From CAYSWV01 sp964434865 (GTDB lineage Bacteria > Cyanobacteriota > Cyanobacteriia > Thermostichales > Thermostichaceae): a DNA stretch of 64,000 nt. Below are positions 41,961 through 51,777 of the stretch, piece after piece. A program made the translations under genes and the position numbers. The stretch covers positions 13,266 to 77,265 of the forward strand of contig CAYSWV010000019.1 of NCBI GenBank assembly GCA_964434865.1, given 5' to 3'. How positions within the stretch are numbered: the stretch's first letter is position 1; each line of letters opens with the position of its first letter. The notes beneath the pieces were generated by a model that was not told the DNA's origin, did no database searches, and worked only from the letters and a program-made list of their open reading frames with translations.

Positions 41961-44900
41961 GTGCATTCTCTGGCTATGGACCAAACCAGCTGTTTTTCTC
42001 TCTATGATATCGATAGTTGTCTAGATTCTGATCCGGTCAAGGTTGACCCACACACATTGGTGCTTGAGGTTGTTCACAGGCTAGTTCAGCAAAACCAAAG
42101 CCTGGCCCTCATTGTGGAAGACTCTTGTTGGGTAGGGCAATGGACGCCTCGAGACTTAATGCACCTGATCGCTAATCAAGGCGATGTGAGTCAGATCAAG
42201 ATAGGTCAGGTGATGTCAGTACCAGGTCAGAGTCTGGGTTTGAGAGATTTATTGGATCCGATTCATTGCCTGCAACTGATGCAATCTCAACATCTTGATG
42301 TAGTGCCCCTATTGAACGAAACAGGAGAGATCTTGGGGACACTGATGTTAGAGAAGCTACGAGCTAGTTTAACGCTCAACGGTCACTGGACTGACTCGCT
42401 CCTGCAGGACGCTCATGATGCGTTATTTATTGTAGATCCAGATACCCAAAGGATCTTGGCCTGCAACCCCAGAGCTGTACAACTCTTTGCAGCTGAGTCA
42501 ACATCTGATTGGCTAAATCAGACTCTGCAACCGTATATCCTAACGACATCCTTTGATCTTGAGGCAGTCGAGCTTGATCGGGAGTCAGATCATAAATTGG
42601 AATGCGTTACTTTCACGGGGCAGGTCTTTTGGGGGCGGCTCAAAGCTCAACCCCTATTTGTGGGAAAGCACAGGTATCACTTGATCCAGATAGCTGAGCG
42701 GCTGAGCCCAAAGATAGCGACAGATCGACCCTTAAGTCATCAACGTCTCCAAGAAAGTGAACAGCGATTTCAAGCTTTATTTCATCAGTCAGGGCGATTT
42801 ATCTGCTTGCTTGATGCTGCTGGACGGTTAGTAGAAGCTAATTCGGTAGCTTTAGATCTAATGAATATGTCTGCAGAGGCCCTCACAGGCGAGCTATTTT
42901 GGCAATTGAAACTCTGGAAAACGCCAGCCTTGATTCATCAAGCGATTGAAACAGTCCTCCATGATCAGATCACTCACCTTGAAGTTGAAGTAATAGGCCA
43001 GGGGAATCGCTGCTTATCTCTAGAACTGTCTATTAAAGCCGTAGCCAATGCAGCCGGGACATTCCAAATGTTAATTGTTGAAGGCCAGGATGTGACTGAT
43101 CGAGTTTGGGCTCAAAGGATACTGCGCACTAGTGAATCTAGATATCAAGGGATTTTTGAACAAGCTGCTGTGGGGATCTATCAGTTGAATGAACAGGGAC
43201 AATTTATTGATGTTAATCCTGCCTTTTGTCAAATAGTAGGGTATGCTCCCGAAGAACTTTTTGCCCGTGAAGAATTTGAAATCACCTATCCAGATGATCA
43301 AGTGATAGGACTCCATACCTTTCTAGCTTGGTCTGAGAGTCTAGTCGAGTCTGAAGGCCAGCAAAGCTCCCATAAAATTGATAAGCGCTATTGTCATAAA
43401 AATGGCTCGACAATTTGGGTTCAAATTACTTTAACACTGGTGTACAATCTTCAAGGTTTGCCCTGCTCTTTTATTGGGATTATTGAGGATATTACCTGGC
43501 AAAAGCTGGCTCAAGACGATCTCCGTCAAGCTTATCAACGTCTCACCTACCATATCGACAATTCACCCCTGGGCTATGTGGAATGGGATCATCAAGTTTG
43601 TGTTAAGTATTGGTCCCCTCAAGCAGAAGCGATCTTCGGTTGGCAAGATCAAGAAGTTTTAGGTCTGTATTGGGAAGATTGGCCCTTTATCTTTGAAGAT
43701 GATCGGGAGCGAGTCAACCTTGAAATCAAACCTCTGCTCCAAGGACACCTTTCCTCCTGCAAGGTGCAAAATCGGAATTATCGTAAAGATGGCACTATTA
43801 TTTACTGTGAGTGGTATAACTCAATCCTGCTGGATGAAGCAGGCCAAGTCATTTCTATGATTTCCCAAATTAAAGATATTACAGTCGAACTGACTGCCAT
43901 TGAAGCCTTAAAAGCTAGTGAAGCCCGATATCGCACCCTCATCGATCATTTCCCTAATGGAGTAGTGCATCTATTTGATCAAGACTTTCGGTTTATCATC
44001 TCAGGAGGACAGGAGAGTAGTGAGATCAACCTTGATGAGCTTGAAGGTAAAACCATCTGGGAAGCCTTACCCCCAGAGATCGTCACGGAGATAGAACCCT
44101 ACTACCATCAAGCTTTACAAGGGAATTCCTCAGAATCAGAAATGGCTATTGAAACTCGGACCTATTACTGTCAGCATCTCCCTGTTAGGAATGATCACGA
44201 TCAGATTGTTGCAGGTATGGTGGTGATGCAGGATATTACCCTTCAAAAACAGGCAGCCGCTCAATTACAAGCTTCTAAAGAGCGCTATCGGCAGTTATTT
44301 GAATTGAGCCCGTTACCAATGTGGATCTTAGATGCCCACACCCTGCATTTCTTGACGGTTAATCAAGCCGCTGTTGATCATTATGGTTATTCTCGGGAGC
44401 AGTTTAGTCAAATGCATATTCGAGATTTGGAAGCTCGGTGTGATGCCATAGGTCTGCAACAGACTCGGCGCTCTCTCAGCAACTTAGCCCCAACCGAGAT
44501 CTACCGACATTTGAAGCAAAATGGGACTCAAGTCTATGTTGAAGCTGCAGCTCATCCCATTGAATGGAATAGTAAACCGGCTGAACTCGTCATTATCAAT
44601 GATGTGACCCACCGAGTGATGCTAGAAGCCATTAAAACCACTTATCAAGATCGCTTAGAGGCTACGATAGAAAAGCGAACTCAGGCTCTACTCAAAGCCA
44701 ATCAAGAGCTTGCAGCCGAAATTGAGGTGCGGCGGACTATTGAAAACGCGTTACGGAGTAGTGAAGAACAACTGCAACTGTTTATCGAACATGCCCCTGC
44801 TGCCATTGCTATGTTTGATCGAGACCTCAACTACATGGCTGTCAGTCAGCGTTGGATCACAGATTATCATTTAATCGATCAAGATTTAATTGGGCGTTCC

Positions 44901-45881
44901 CATTATGACATCTTTCCTCATCTACCTCCTGAATGGAAAGCATTACATCAATCCTGCTTATACGATCAAGCCCACACCTGTCAAGCCTATACTTGTCAAG
45001 TCCATACCTGTGGAGAGGCTATCTTTTCTCATGTTGATGGGTCCCAAGACTGGATTCGGTGGGATCTACGACCCTGGAAAGATCGCTCGGGTCAAATCGG
45101 TGGCCTCATTATGTTTACTGAAGTCATCACCGAGCAAAAGGTAGCTCAAGAAGAATTGAAGCAATTAAATCAAAAGCTACAAGCCTCTAACTCAGAACTT
45201 GAACAGTTTGCTTATGTGGCCTCTCATGATCTGCAAGAACCTTTACGAGCGATCACCAGCTACACTGAATTACTCGCCAAGCGCTACCAAAATGCGTTGG
45301 ATGAAAAAGCTGATAAATATATTCACTACATTGTAGAGGGTGCCACTCGAATGAAAGCCCTCATTCAAGATCTTTTGGGCTATGCTCACATCAGTCGTTA
45401 TGACTTTGAGTTCACGGCAACTGATTGTAATCAAGTCCTGACCGAAGTTATCAAAAATCTAGACATCTCTATTCAAGAGTCTCAAGCCCAACTGATCATT
45501 CAACCGTTGCCAACAGTCAGGATTGATCGGCTCAAAATCTTACAAGTCTTTCAAAACTTACTGAGCAATGCGATCAAGTATCGTAGTCAGATGCCCCCCA
45601 TCATTCAGATTAAAGCAGAGCTAGAGCCACCTGTCTGGCATTTTACAGTCCAGGATAATGGCATGGGGATTGATCCTGAGTATGCTGATCGGATCTTTAT
45701 CATCTTTCAGCGGCTCCATACCCGTAAGGTTTATCCAGGCACGGGGATTGGACTTGCGATCTGTAAAAAAATTATTGAGCGTCATGGCGGCCATATTTGG
45801 GTGGAATCCCAATTAGGTCATGGCTCCACCTTCCACATCACAATTCCGGCTGAGTCGCATAGCATAAGAGAATTGATATGA
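41961..45881 (+). CDS. Multi-PAS sensor histidine kinase with N-terminal CBS pair
   Basis: A 1306-residue soluble kinase. Residues about 15-130 look like a CBS pair; then about seven PAS domains follow (starting near 145, 265, 390, 525, 650, 770 and 930), and a HisKA/HATPase pair from about 1085. The phospho-His is in YVASHDLQEPLR, with N box QNLLSNAIKY, DNGMGI and GTGIGLAICKK. This kinase core is the cyanobacterial phytochrome-like type. No membrane segments, so signals are cytosolic. One PAS domain carries three tandem five-residue units with cysteines (HTCQA, YTCQV, HTCGE). Start GTG 41961 or ATG 41976. The next gene overlaps by 4 bp, which suggests translational coupling. Confidence 0.93.
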   Translation: MHSLAMDQTSCFSLYDIDSCLDSDPVKVDPHTLVLEVVHRLVQQNQSLALIVEDSCWVGQWTPRDLMHLIANQGDVSQIKIGQVMSVPGQSLGLRDLLDPIHCLQLMQSQHLDVVPLLNETGEILGTLMLEKLRASLTLNGHWTDSLLQDAHDALFIVDPDTQRILACNPRAVQLFAAESTSDWLNQTLQPYILTTSFDLEAVELDRESDHKLECVTFTGQVFWGRLKAQPLFVGKHRYHLIQIAERLSPKIATDRPLSHQRLQESEQRFQALFHQSGRFICLLDAAGRLVEANSVALDLMNMSAEALTGELFWQLKLWKTPALIHQAIETVLHDQITHLEVEVIGQGNRCLSLELSIKAVANAAGTFQMLIVEGQDVTDRVWAQRILRTSESRYQGIFEQAAVGIYQLNEQGQFIDVNPAFCQIVGYAPEELFAREEFEITYPDDQVIGLHTFLAWSESLVESEGQQSSHKIDKRYCHKNGSTIWVQITLTLVYNLQGLPCSFIGIIEDITWQKLAQDDLRQAYQRLTYHIDNSPLGYVEWDHQVCVKYWSPQAEAIFGWQDQEVLGLYWEDWPFIFEDDRERVNLEIKPLLQGHLSSCKVQNRNYRKDGTIIYCEWYNSILLDEAGQVISMISQIKDITVELTAIEALKASEARYRTLIDHFPNGVVHLFDQDFRFIISGGQESSEINLDELEGKTIWEALPPEIVTEIEPYYHQALQGNSSESEMAIETRTYYCQHLPVRNDHDQIVAGMVVMQDITLQKQAAAQLQASKERYRQLFELSPLPMWILDAHTLHFLTVNQAAVDHYGYSREQFSQMHIRDLEARCDAIGLQQTRRSLSNLAPTEIYRHLKQNGTQVYVEAAAHPIEWNSKPAELVIINDVTHRVMLEAIKTTYQDRLEATIEKRTQALLKANQELAAEIEVRRTIENALRSSEEQLQLFIEHAPAAIAMFDRDLNYMAVSQRWITDYHLIDQDLIGRSHYDIFPHLPPEWKALHQSCLYDQAHTCQAYTCQVHTCGEAIFSHVDGSQDWIRWDLRPWKDRSGQIGGLIMFTEVITEQKVAQEELKQLNQKLQASNSELEQFAYVASHDLQEPLRAITSYTELLAKRYQNALDEKADKYIHYIVEGATRMKALIQDLLGYAHISRYDFEFTATDCNQVLTEVIKNLDISIQESQAQLIIQPLPTVRIDRLKILQVFQNLLSNAIKYRSQMPPIIQIKAELEPPVWHFTVQDNGMGIDPEYADRIFIIFQRLHTRKVYPGTGIGLAICKKIIERHGGHIWVESQLGHGSTFHITIPAESHSIRELI
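44970..45012 (+). repeat. In-frame 15-bp repeat in the kinase gene
   Basis: Three imperfect units built on CACACCTGTCAAGCC encode HTCQA, YTCQV and HTCGE inside the last PAS domain. Confidence 0.75.
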
Positions 45882-46342
45882 CTGTGATCCAGATCATGCT
45901 TAGAGCGATTGAAATTCTACTCGTCGAAGATTCACCCAGTGATGCTGATCTGACCACTGAAACCCTCAGTGAGGCTAAGGTGCTCAATCACATCCACATT
46001 GTGGAAGATGGTGTAGAAGCTCTGGACTTTCTATATAGACGGGGTACCCACGAACAGGCTCCTCGTCCTGACATTATTTTATTGGATCTGAATTTACCCC
46101 GTAAAGATGGTCGTGAGGTGCTAGCTGAAATCAAAGCGGAGCCCTCCCTTCGATTGATCCCAGTGGTGGTACTGACAACCTCAGGTGCTGAAGAAGATAT
46201 TCTCAAGTCTTACGAACTCCAAGCCAATTGCTATGTTACTAAACCTGTCGGACTCGAAGAGTTTATTAATATCATTAGGTCTATTGAAACTTTTTGGTTA
46301 GCTGCTGTTCAATTTCCGCCCAAGACTAGGAATCCATCATGA
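45878..46342 (+). CDS. Rcp1-type response regulator
   Basis: A 154-residue single receiver domain of the cyanobacterial phytochrome-partner type: ILLVEDSPSDADL, phospho-acceptor in DIILLDLNLPRKDGREVL, VVVLTTSGAEEDI and CYVTKPVGLEEF. Its ATG overlaps the stop of the kinase gene (ATGA) and its own stop overlaps the next start, so the three genes form a tight unit. It is the obvious phosphate acceptor of the upstream kinase. An alternative start at 45896 (MLRAIE) is possible. Confidence 0.95.
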   Translation: MTVIQIMLRAIEILLVEDSPSDADLTTETLSEAKVLNHIHIVEDGVEALDFLYRRGTHEQAPRPDIILLDLNLPRKDGREVLAEIKAEPSLRLIPVVVLTTSGAEEDILKSYELQANCYVTKPVGLEEFINIIRSIETFWLAAVQFPPKTRNPS

Positions 46343-48279
46343 CTCTACCGACCTCACCCTGGAAAGTCTTGCTCCTAGAAGATAATTCTGCAGATGCTGA
46401 TCTACTGAGGGAACTGCTGGAACCCCCCCATTGGCTCATCACTCATGTTGAATTACTCGGTGAGGCCTTGGACCAGTTAAAGTCTGAATCCTTCCATATT
46501 GTACTAGCTGACCTATCGTTGCCAGATGCTTTTCATTTAGAAAGTGTGATCCAACTGCATCGTCACCATCCTCATTTACCCCTAATTGTCCTGACTAGCC
46601 TCGATGATGAGTGTATGGGCTCACAGGCTTTACGCTATGGAGCTCAAGACTATTTAGTCAAAGGCCAAATCGATTATTCACTGTTACGACGGGCGATTCG
46701 TTATTCGATTGAACGAGCGGAGGCCCAACAAACCATTCGTCAGCAAGCTGCAGCCATGGCCGCTGCAACAGAAGGGATAGCGGTATTAGATGCCAATCTA
46801 CGGTTTCTCTCGGTTAATCAATCCCTGGCCACCATCTACGGCTCCTCCCAAGCTGATCAGATCCTGGGGCAAGCCTGGCTTGACTTCTATCCTGAGGCAG
46901 AACGGCAACGACTGCAACCTCTCATTGATGTGGCTTTAACCCAACAGGGATCTTGGCAAGGCGAAGCTACTTGCTTAACTGAATTAGAGATTCAGGCTTT
47001 CCATTCCACTCAAGGATTCGCTAGCAATCTTCCACCTCAACAAAGTCTGTATCAGGAGATATCATTATCGACTTTCAATGGCAATAGCTATATTTGTGTG
47101 ATCCGAGATGTGACAGGGCGTAAGCTTGAAGCTGAAAAATTGCAGCAGAGCGAAGCAAAATTTCGACAGATGGCAGAGTCTATTAAAGATGTCTTTTATC
47201 TCCAGTCTCAAGATCTCAAAACACTTCTGTATATTAATCCTGCTTGTGAACAAATCTATGGATATGATAGTCAGGTGATCACCCAATCTAGAACTGGGTT
47301 AATCCAATTTGTTCATCCTGATGATCGAAAGCAGGTGCGGCGGGCCCTCAAGGGGTTTTTAAAGACACGTGATCCCTTTACTCAAGAATACCGCATTATC
47401 CAGGCGAGCCAGGCCATCCGTTGGGTATCCCATCGGGCTTATTTTGTCACTCCTCATTCTGGTCAACCTCTACGTGTTGCAGGGATTATCGAAGATGTGA
47501 CAGATCGTAAGCAAACTGAATTAGAGCTTCAACGTAATTTGGACAAAGAACGAGAACTCAATGAACTTAAATCGCGTTTTATCACAACCATCTGCCATGA
47601 ATATCGAACACCATTAACCTCAATTTTATCCTCAGCAGAAATTCTGGAAAACTATCCTACGAAGCTAACCCTGGAGCGCCAAACTTTACACCTCCGTCGA
47701 ATCCAATCATCGGTAAAACATTTAGCCACCTTAGTTGAAGATGTCTTAATACTAGGTAAAGCTGAAACGCGAAAACTACGTTTAAATCCTACTTCAATTG
47801 AAGCCATTCAGTTCTGTCAAGACGTAATCGAAGATATCCAGCTCTCTAAGGGATATACTGCTCAACGACTATCCTTGATTAGTCAGCAGTCAGCTATCTC
47901 GATCAGAGCTGATCCTGATGTTCTCCGACAGATTTTAACCAATCTATTGACCAATGCTGACAAATATTCCGATCCTCAAACCCCTATTTATTTGACAGTA
48001 GAGATAGAGGATGACAGGCTGCTGATTAAGGTTACTGACCACGGTATAGGTATTCCTTTAGCGGATCAATCGCACATTTTTGAAGCTTTTTATCGCTCTG
48101 ATCAAGTTAATAGCATTCCAGGTACAGGATTGGGGCTAAGCATTGTTAAGCAGCTAGTTGAAGCTCAAAAAGGTGTCATTGCTCTGGAGAGTCAACCTGG
48201 TGTTGGGTCTACATTTACCGTAACTCTACCTATGCTTGGGTTAACTCAGGATCACTCATCCCATCAGCTAACGGCTTAA
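46339..48279 (+). CDS. Receiver-PAS-PAS hybrid histidine kinase
   Basis: A 646-residue protein with an N-terminal receiver (VLLLEDNSADADL, Asp in IVLADLSLPDA, Lys in DYLVKGQ), two PAS domains (about 135-245 and 275-385) and a HisKA/HATPase core. The phospho-His is in TICHEYRTPLTSILS; ATP-site motifs are NLLTNADKYS, DHGIGI and GTGLGLSIVKQ. The N-terminal receiver suggests it is itself a target of the upstream kinase or the Rcp1-like protein, giving a relay. It starts within the stop of the preceding gene (4-bp overlap). Confidence 0.94.
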   Translation: MTLPTSPWKVLLLEDNSADADLLRELLEPPHWLITHVELLGEALDQLKSESFHIVLADLSLPDAFHLESVIQLHRHHPHLPLIVLTSLDDECMGSQALRYGAQDYLVKGQIDYSLLRRAIRYSIERAEAQQTIRQQAAAMAAATEGIAVLDANLRFLSVNQSLATIYGSSQADQILGQAWLDFYPEAERQRLQPLIDVALTQQGSWQGEATCLTELEIQAFHSTQGFASNLPPQQSLYQEISLSTFNGNSYICVIRDVTGRKLEAEKLQQSEAKFRQMAESIKDVFYLQSQDLKTLLYINPACEQIYGYDSQVITQSRTGLIQFVHPDDRKQVRRALKGFLKTRDPFTQEYRIIQASQAIRWVSHRAYFVTPHSGQPLRVAGIIEDVTDRKQTELELQRNLDKERELNELKSRFITTICHEYRTPLTSILSSAEILENYPTKLTLERQTLHLRRIQSSVKHLATLVEDVLILGKAETRKLRLNPTSIEAIQFCQDVIEDIQLSKGYTAQRLSLISQQSAISIRADPDVLRQILTNLLTNADKYSDPQTPIYLTVEIEDDRLLIKVTDHGIGIPLADQSHIFEAFYRSDQVNSIPGTGLGLSIVKQLVEAQKGVIALESQPGVGSTFTVTLPMLGLTQDHSSHQLTA

Positions 48280-48517
48280 GTTTACTTGTGCTTAGTGCTA
48301 TCACATAGCTCCGAATGCCCCATTCTAAGACTCATCATCTATTCAGTGACTCCATGAAACTAACAAAGCAAGATTATAGAAGTATCAAAACCGACAGCAA
48401 TTGAGTTGTAGCCCATTAAGTATAGTGTAAGAGATAGCCAGTTTTATCAGATGGGTACTGTATGATTGGCTCAGCAGCTAGTCATTCACCTGATTTGATA
48501 GCTAACAGGATCACACT

Positions 48518-50251
48518 ATGTCAGAGGCAAATGCTATTGAAAATGAGACAACACCTGCAGCTGGACAAACCCTGCATCAAGACACCTCTTTTCTCCAAGT
48601 TTTATACCGCTCCAAACAAGTCAATGACTTAGATACTCGCGCTCGCATTAATCTCCAACAAGAATTAATTGACTTTCTCAAAGATCCCGACAAATGGCTC
48701 TATCTATCTCGGGCTGAGCAACGGAAGCTGCTGTATCGACTTCGACCTCAGCAAAAAATGGCAACTGCGTTCACCAGTGCAGTTAAGATCAAATGTTTTG
48801 ATGATGAAGGTAGTATCGTTACCAAAGACGTGATTCTGCAACTAGATGCCAACCGTAATCGTAATCTAGAGCTTTTATTCAATCAAATTATCAACCCAGA
48901 TATTGCTTCTATTTTTTTCGAGGAGTTTTGTTTTGGGTTGTTGGAACTTATCGATAAGTTGATTCATATTCAAAGTGTCACGTTACATTCGTTAGATGCG
49001 TTGTTAACGGAGCAGAATCAAGCAGACCTCCGGTTATATTTTCCGTTTTCAGCCCAAGAGCTGACGGTGGTTCACGATAGTGGCAATGGATTTGAAATTC
49101 AGTTGATTCCGCGTTTTCTGCGACTACCATTAAATAAACTCTTTTATGCTGTTAAACGGGCTGCACCGGATTTTCCGTCTCTTGTATTACAGTTCTATCT
49201 TGATCAATACTTTTTAAGTGACTACTGGATCAAAAAGTACCAGGGCACGGAAGACAACGCCAGGGTGATCCGCATCTTTTTAGCTAAAGCCTTTCATGCT
49301 ATCCATCGAGCTAGTGGACTGACAACGGAGCATCTCGATCTACCAGAGGCTAACCATACCAACCGATTTCAATATTTGACGATCACTGATGAAGATACAG
49401 CACTATTGTTCAGCCAGGAATCCAGCCTCAACCCAGCTCAGCTAGAATTACGAGATAAATTTAAACAGTTTTTAGCGCAGCCTGAACCTCCAGAAGATAC
49501 TAAGCAACGACGAGTCGTTACCGGGCCATCGGTCAAAGTAGAACTCACTTTAGAGAAAGTTTTGGAAGAGGTTTTTACTGATTATAGTGATCGGTATCAA
49601 GTCCACTGGAAATCACATGACTTTACCCGACCCATCTGGTTACCCCAAGAGAATACCCTCGGTACCTTATCCTTAGTTGAGCGCCAAGCTTTGAAAGAGC
49701 ATTTAACGGAAGTGATGAGAGCTGATTACCAAAGCCAATTAGCTACCTCTGAAGTTTATCTTCTCCATTTATGGACAGAAATGGCTGAGAAAGAATATGA
49801 AAATGAAGCCACCCATTCTCAACTCAAAGCCTTGGGCGTCAGTAAGTACCACTTTTCAGAAGAACTCATGCTGCTCTTAGCTAAACAACATCGTACTTTG
49901 GTATCCCAAAATGCTGTTGATGTGGTGAAGGGTATTGTCCAACATCTAACGTTGATGGTGAGGTTAGGGACTCTATCTTTGGAAATGCTAATCCAACAAC
50001 GCTATGATCGTATCAGTAGTGATGTGTTGCCTTACCTGTATCATGTACGTGTTCCTAACCAACAGGGTGATCTGGTGTGGCAACCCTCTCCTTATCCGTT
50101 TGGCACGATGCTTTATGTCCTCAAAGTTTTGCCAGATCTAATGCAGACTGAGACCGAGCAAACTGATCAGACTTCCATTAACCTAGCCAGAAACCTATTA
50201 CAAGTCCTTTGCAACTTTGAGCGTAAGCAAGCAGAAGAGTATGGCATTTAA
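48518..50251 (+). CDS. Large soluble protein of unknown function
   Basis: A 577-residue, strongly helical protein without signal peptide or membrane segments. I see no nucleotide-binding or catalytic motif. The N-terminal about 20 residues are low-complexity and polar. The sequence looks like a conserved cyanobacterial protein rather than a recent arrival, since base usage matches its neighbours. It is alone in its direction with 238 bp upstream. Function not predicted. Confidence 0.75.
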   Translation: MSEANAIENETTPAAGQTLHQDTSFLQVLYRSKQVNDLDTRARINLQQELIDFLKDPDKWLYLSRAEQRKLLYRLRPQQKMATAFTSAVKIKCFDDEGSIVTKDVILQLDANRNRNLELLFNQIINPDIASIFFEEFCFGLLELIDKLIHIQSVTLHSLDALLTEQNQADLRLYFPFSAQELTVVHDSGNGFEIQLIPRFLRLPLNKLFYAVKRAAPDFPSLVLQFYLDQYFLSDYWIKKYQGTEDNARVIRIFLAKAFHAIHRASGLTTEHLDLPEANHTNRFQYLTITDEDTALLFSQESSLNPAQLELRDKFKQFLAQPEPPEDTKQRRVVTGPSVKVELTLEKVLEEVFTDYSDRYQVHWKSHDFTRPIWLPQENTLGTLSLVERQALKEHLTEVMRADYQSQLATSEVYLLHLWTEMAEKEYENEATHSQLKALGVSKYHFSEELMLLLAKQHRTLVSQNAVDVVKGIVQHLTLMVRLGTLSLEMLIQQRYDRISSDVLPYLYHVRVPNQQGDLVWQPSPYPFGTMLYVLKVLPDLMQTETEQTDQTSINLARNLLQVLCNFERKQAEEYGI

Positions 50252-50296
50252 TCCAGACCTACCATCAGGATCTACAGTCATTAGCGCCATGTTCAA

Positions 50297-51592
50297 TCAT
50301 TCCACCTGCAATGCTGTTGAAAATGGATCTTCTGAATTCTTAGCTGCTTGGTCCTGAACGATCCAAACTCGCACTTGCTCGATCTCTGTAGGTGTCCATC
50401 GTCCCAGTCGTTCAATACCAATCCCTTTACGAAATGCATAAGCCAGCTCGGGTGATCCCTGTCGGTTAAAGACTTCAGGTGAAGTTAAAGTTGGAATTGC
50501 TGGGTTTTCGTCGGTGTTAGCAGTATCCTCTGATGTTGCTTCAGGATCTGCTGTTGCTGGATCGGCAGCTTGCGGATCCAATCCTCCATCCAGTGGAAAT
50601 GGAGTGGGAATGAGGGTGCCATCATCAGCGGGTAGAACATCATCAGAAATTCCTAGAATGACAGAATGTCGCCGAGTCCAGCGGGGATTAATCAGATCAC
50701 TACTTGGATCGCCAGGTTCTACATAAGCTAAAACAGCTTCATAGGTATCTAAAGGGGACGTCCATAGTCGGCCCGCAGGATGGTGACAAGCGGCACAACT
50801 AGCCTCTAGTAACGGTTGAATATCTCGCTCGTAGGTGTATTGCGGTTCGGTTCTAAAACTGAGTTGAAGCGGTTGCGTTAGCCCTAGGTCACCAGAGCTG
50901 AGCTGTAGGGTATAGTCGGTGCTGTACTCAAGGGGCTGAAGCGGTTGAATGATTAATTGGTTACCATCAATATCAAATCCCAGACTAGCCTGTGGTTCTG
51001 ACCTAAAGTCTAGCGTTTGTAAGTTTTGAGGTAAAGTTCGGTTGAAGGCCAAGATCAGAGGTTGATCAATTTTTTGTAGATTTGACTGTTGGTCAAGATT
51101 ACTGGACTCCAAAGCAATTGCATTTGAAGTTGAGGGTTGAGATCGTTCAAATAAGACTTCTGCGGGCGGTTCAGGTACAGGCGGTTTCAGTAAGTTATAA
51201 GAGTTGAGATAGAAGTTAGTATAGTCCTCAAGGTTAGAGGCGGCCGGTCGAGTTTGCCAGGCTGCTCGTGGCATCGTTACGGTTAAGAGGGGTGCAACCG
51301 TATCCTCAACTTGACCTCGGACCTCAACCATAATTTGCTCAGATTGAGGTGAAGCGGCAAAGTGTTTTTCCAGGGACTGCCAAACCAAAGGTCGAGCCTG
51401 ATCTACTAATTGAGAATAGGTTTGCTCCTGCACGGGAATCACAATCACATCCATGACCTGGGTCCACGCCAACCCGATCCAACTGATCCAAGTGGCCAAT
51501 CCTAGACCTAACAACAGTCCTACCCAACGAATCCAGAGGTTGAGTCGAGATCTAAGTAGATGCAAATGTTGACGGATGAGTGGTTGAAACAC
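50297..51592 (-). CDS. Membrane-anchored protein with a c-type haem motif
   Basis: A 431-residue protein. One N-terminal membrane segment (WVGLLLGLGLATWISWIGLAW) is followed by a periplasmic region with an Ig-like strand domain (FNRTLPQNLQTLDFR, YSTDYTLQLSSGDLG). Then the haem motif CAACH sits in LLEASCAACHHPAGRLW, with a His directly after it, and an Asp/Glu/Thr-rich linker (about 335-370). A Met distal ligand is not obvious. The layout resembles cytochromes fused to adhesion-type domains. It may transfer electrons or sense redox state in the periplasm; the role is unknown. Confidence 0.72.
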   Translation of the reverse strand: MFQPLIRQHLHLLRSRLNLWIRWVGLLLGLGLATWISWIGLAWTQVMDVIVIPVQEQTYSQLVDQARPLVWQSLEKHFAASPQSEQIMVEVRGQVEDTVAPLLTVTMPRAAWQTRPAASNLEDYTNFYLNSYNLLKPPVPEPPAEVLFERSQPSTSNAIALESSNLDQQSNLQKIDQPLILAFNRTLPQNLQTLDFRSEPQASLGFDIDGNQLIIQPLQPLEYSTDYTLQLSSGDLGLTQPLQLSFRTEPQYTYERDIQPLLEASCAACHHPAGRLWTSPLDTYEAVLAYVEPGDPSSDLINPRWTRRHSVILGISDDVLPADDGTLIPTPFPLDGGLDPQAADPATADPEATSEDTANTDENPAIPTLTSPEVFNRQGSPELAYAFRKGIGIERLGRWTPTEIEQVRVWIVQDQAAKNSEDPFSTALQVE

Positions 51593-51777
51593 GGCTATCT
51601 ACCTCGTCAAAGATGCAGGTTGAATCTTTTTCATTACTATACTTAAAAAGACAAGCGGCTGGGCCTGATCACTTATCACAACCCAACCCTAATCTTTATC
51701 AATAGTTCTTGAAAGCACTAGTTCTCAAAAACAATAGCTCTCGAAAACCCTGTGTCTTGACTTAATTCAAACAGTCA

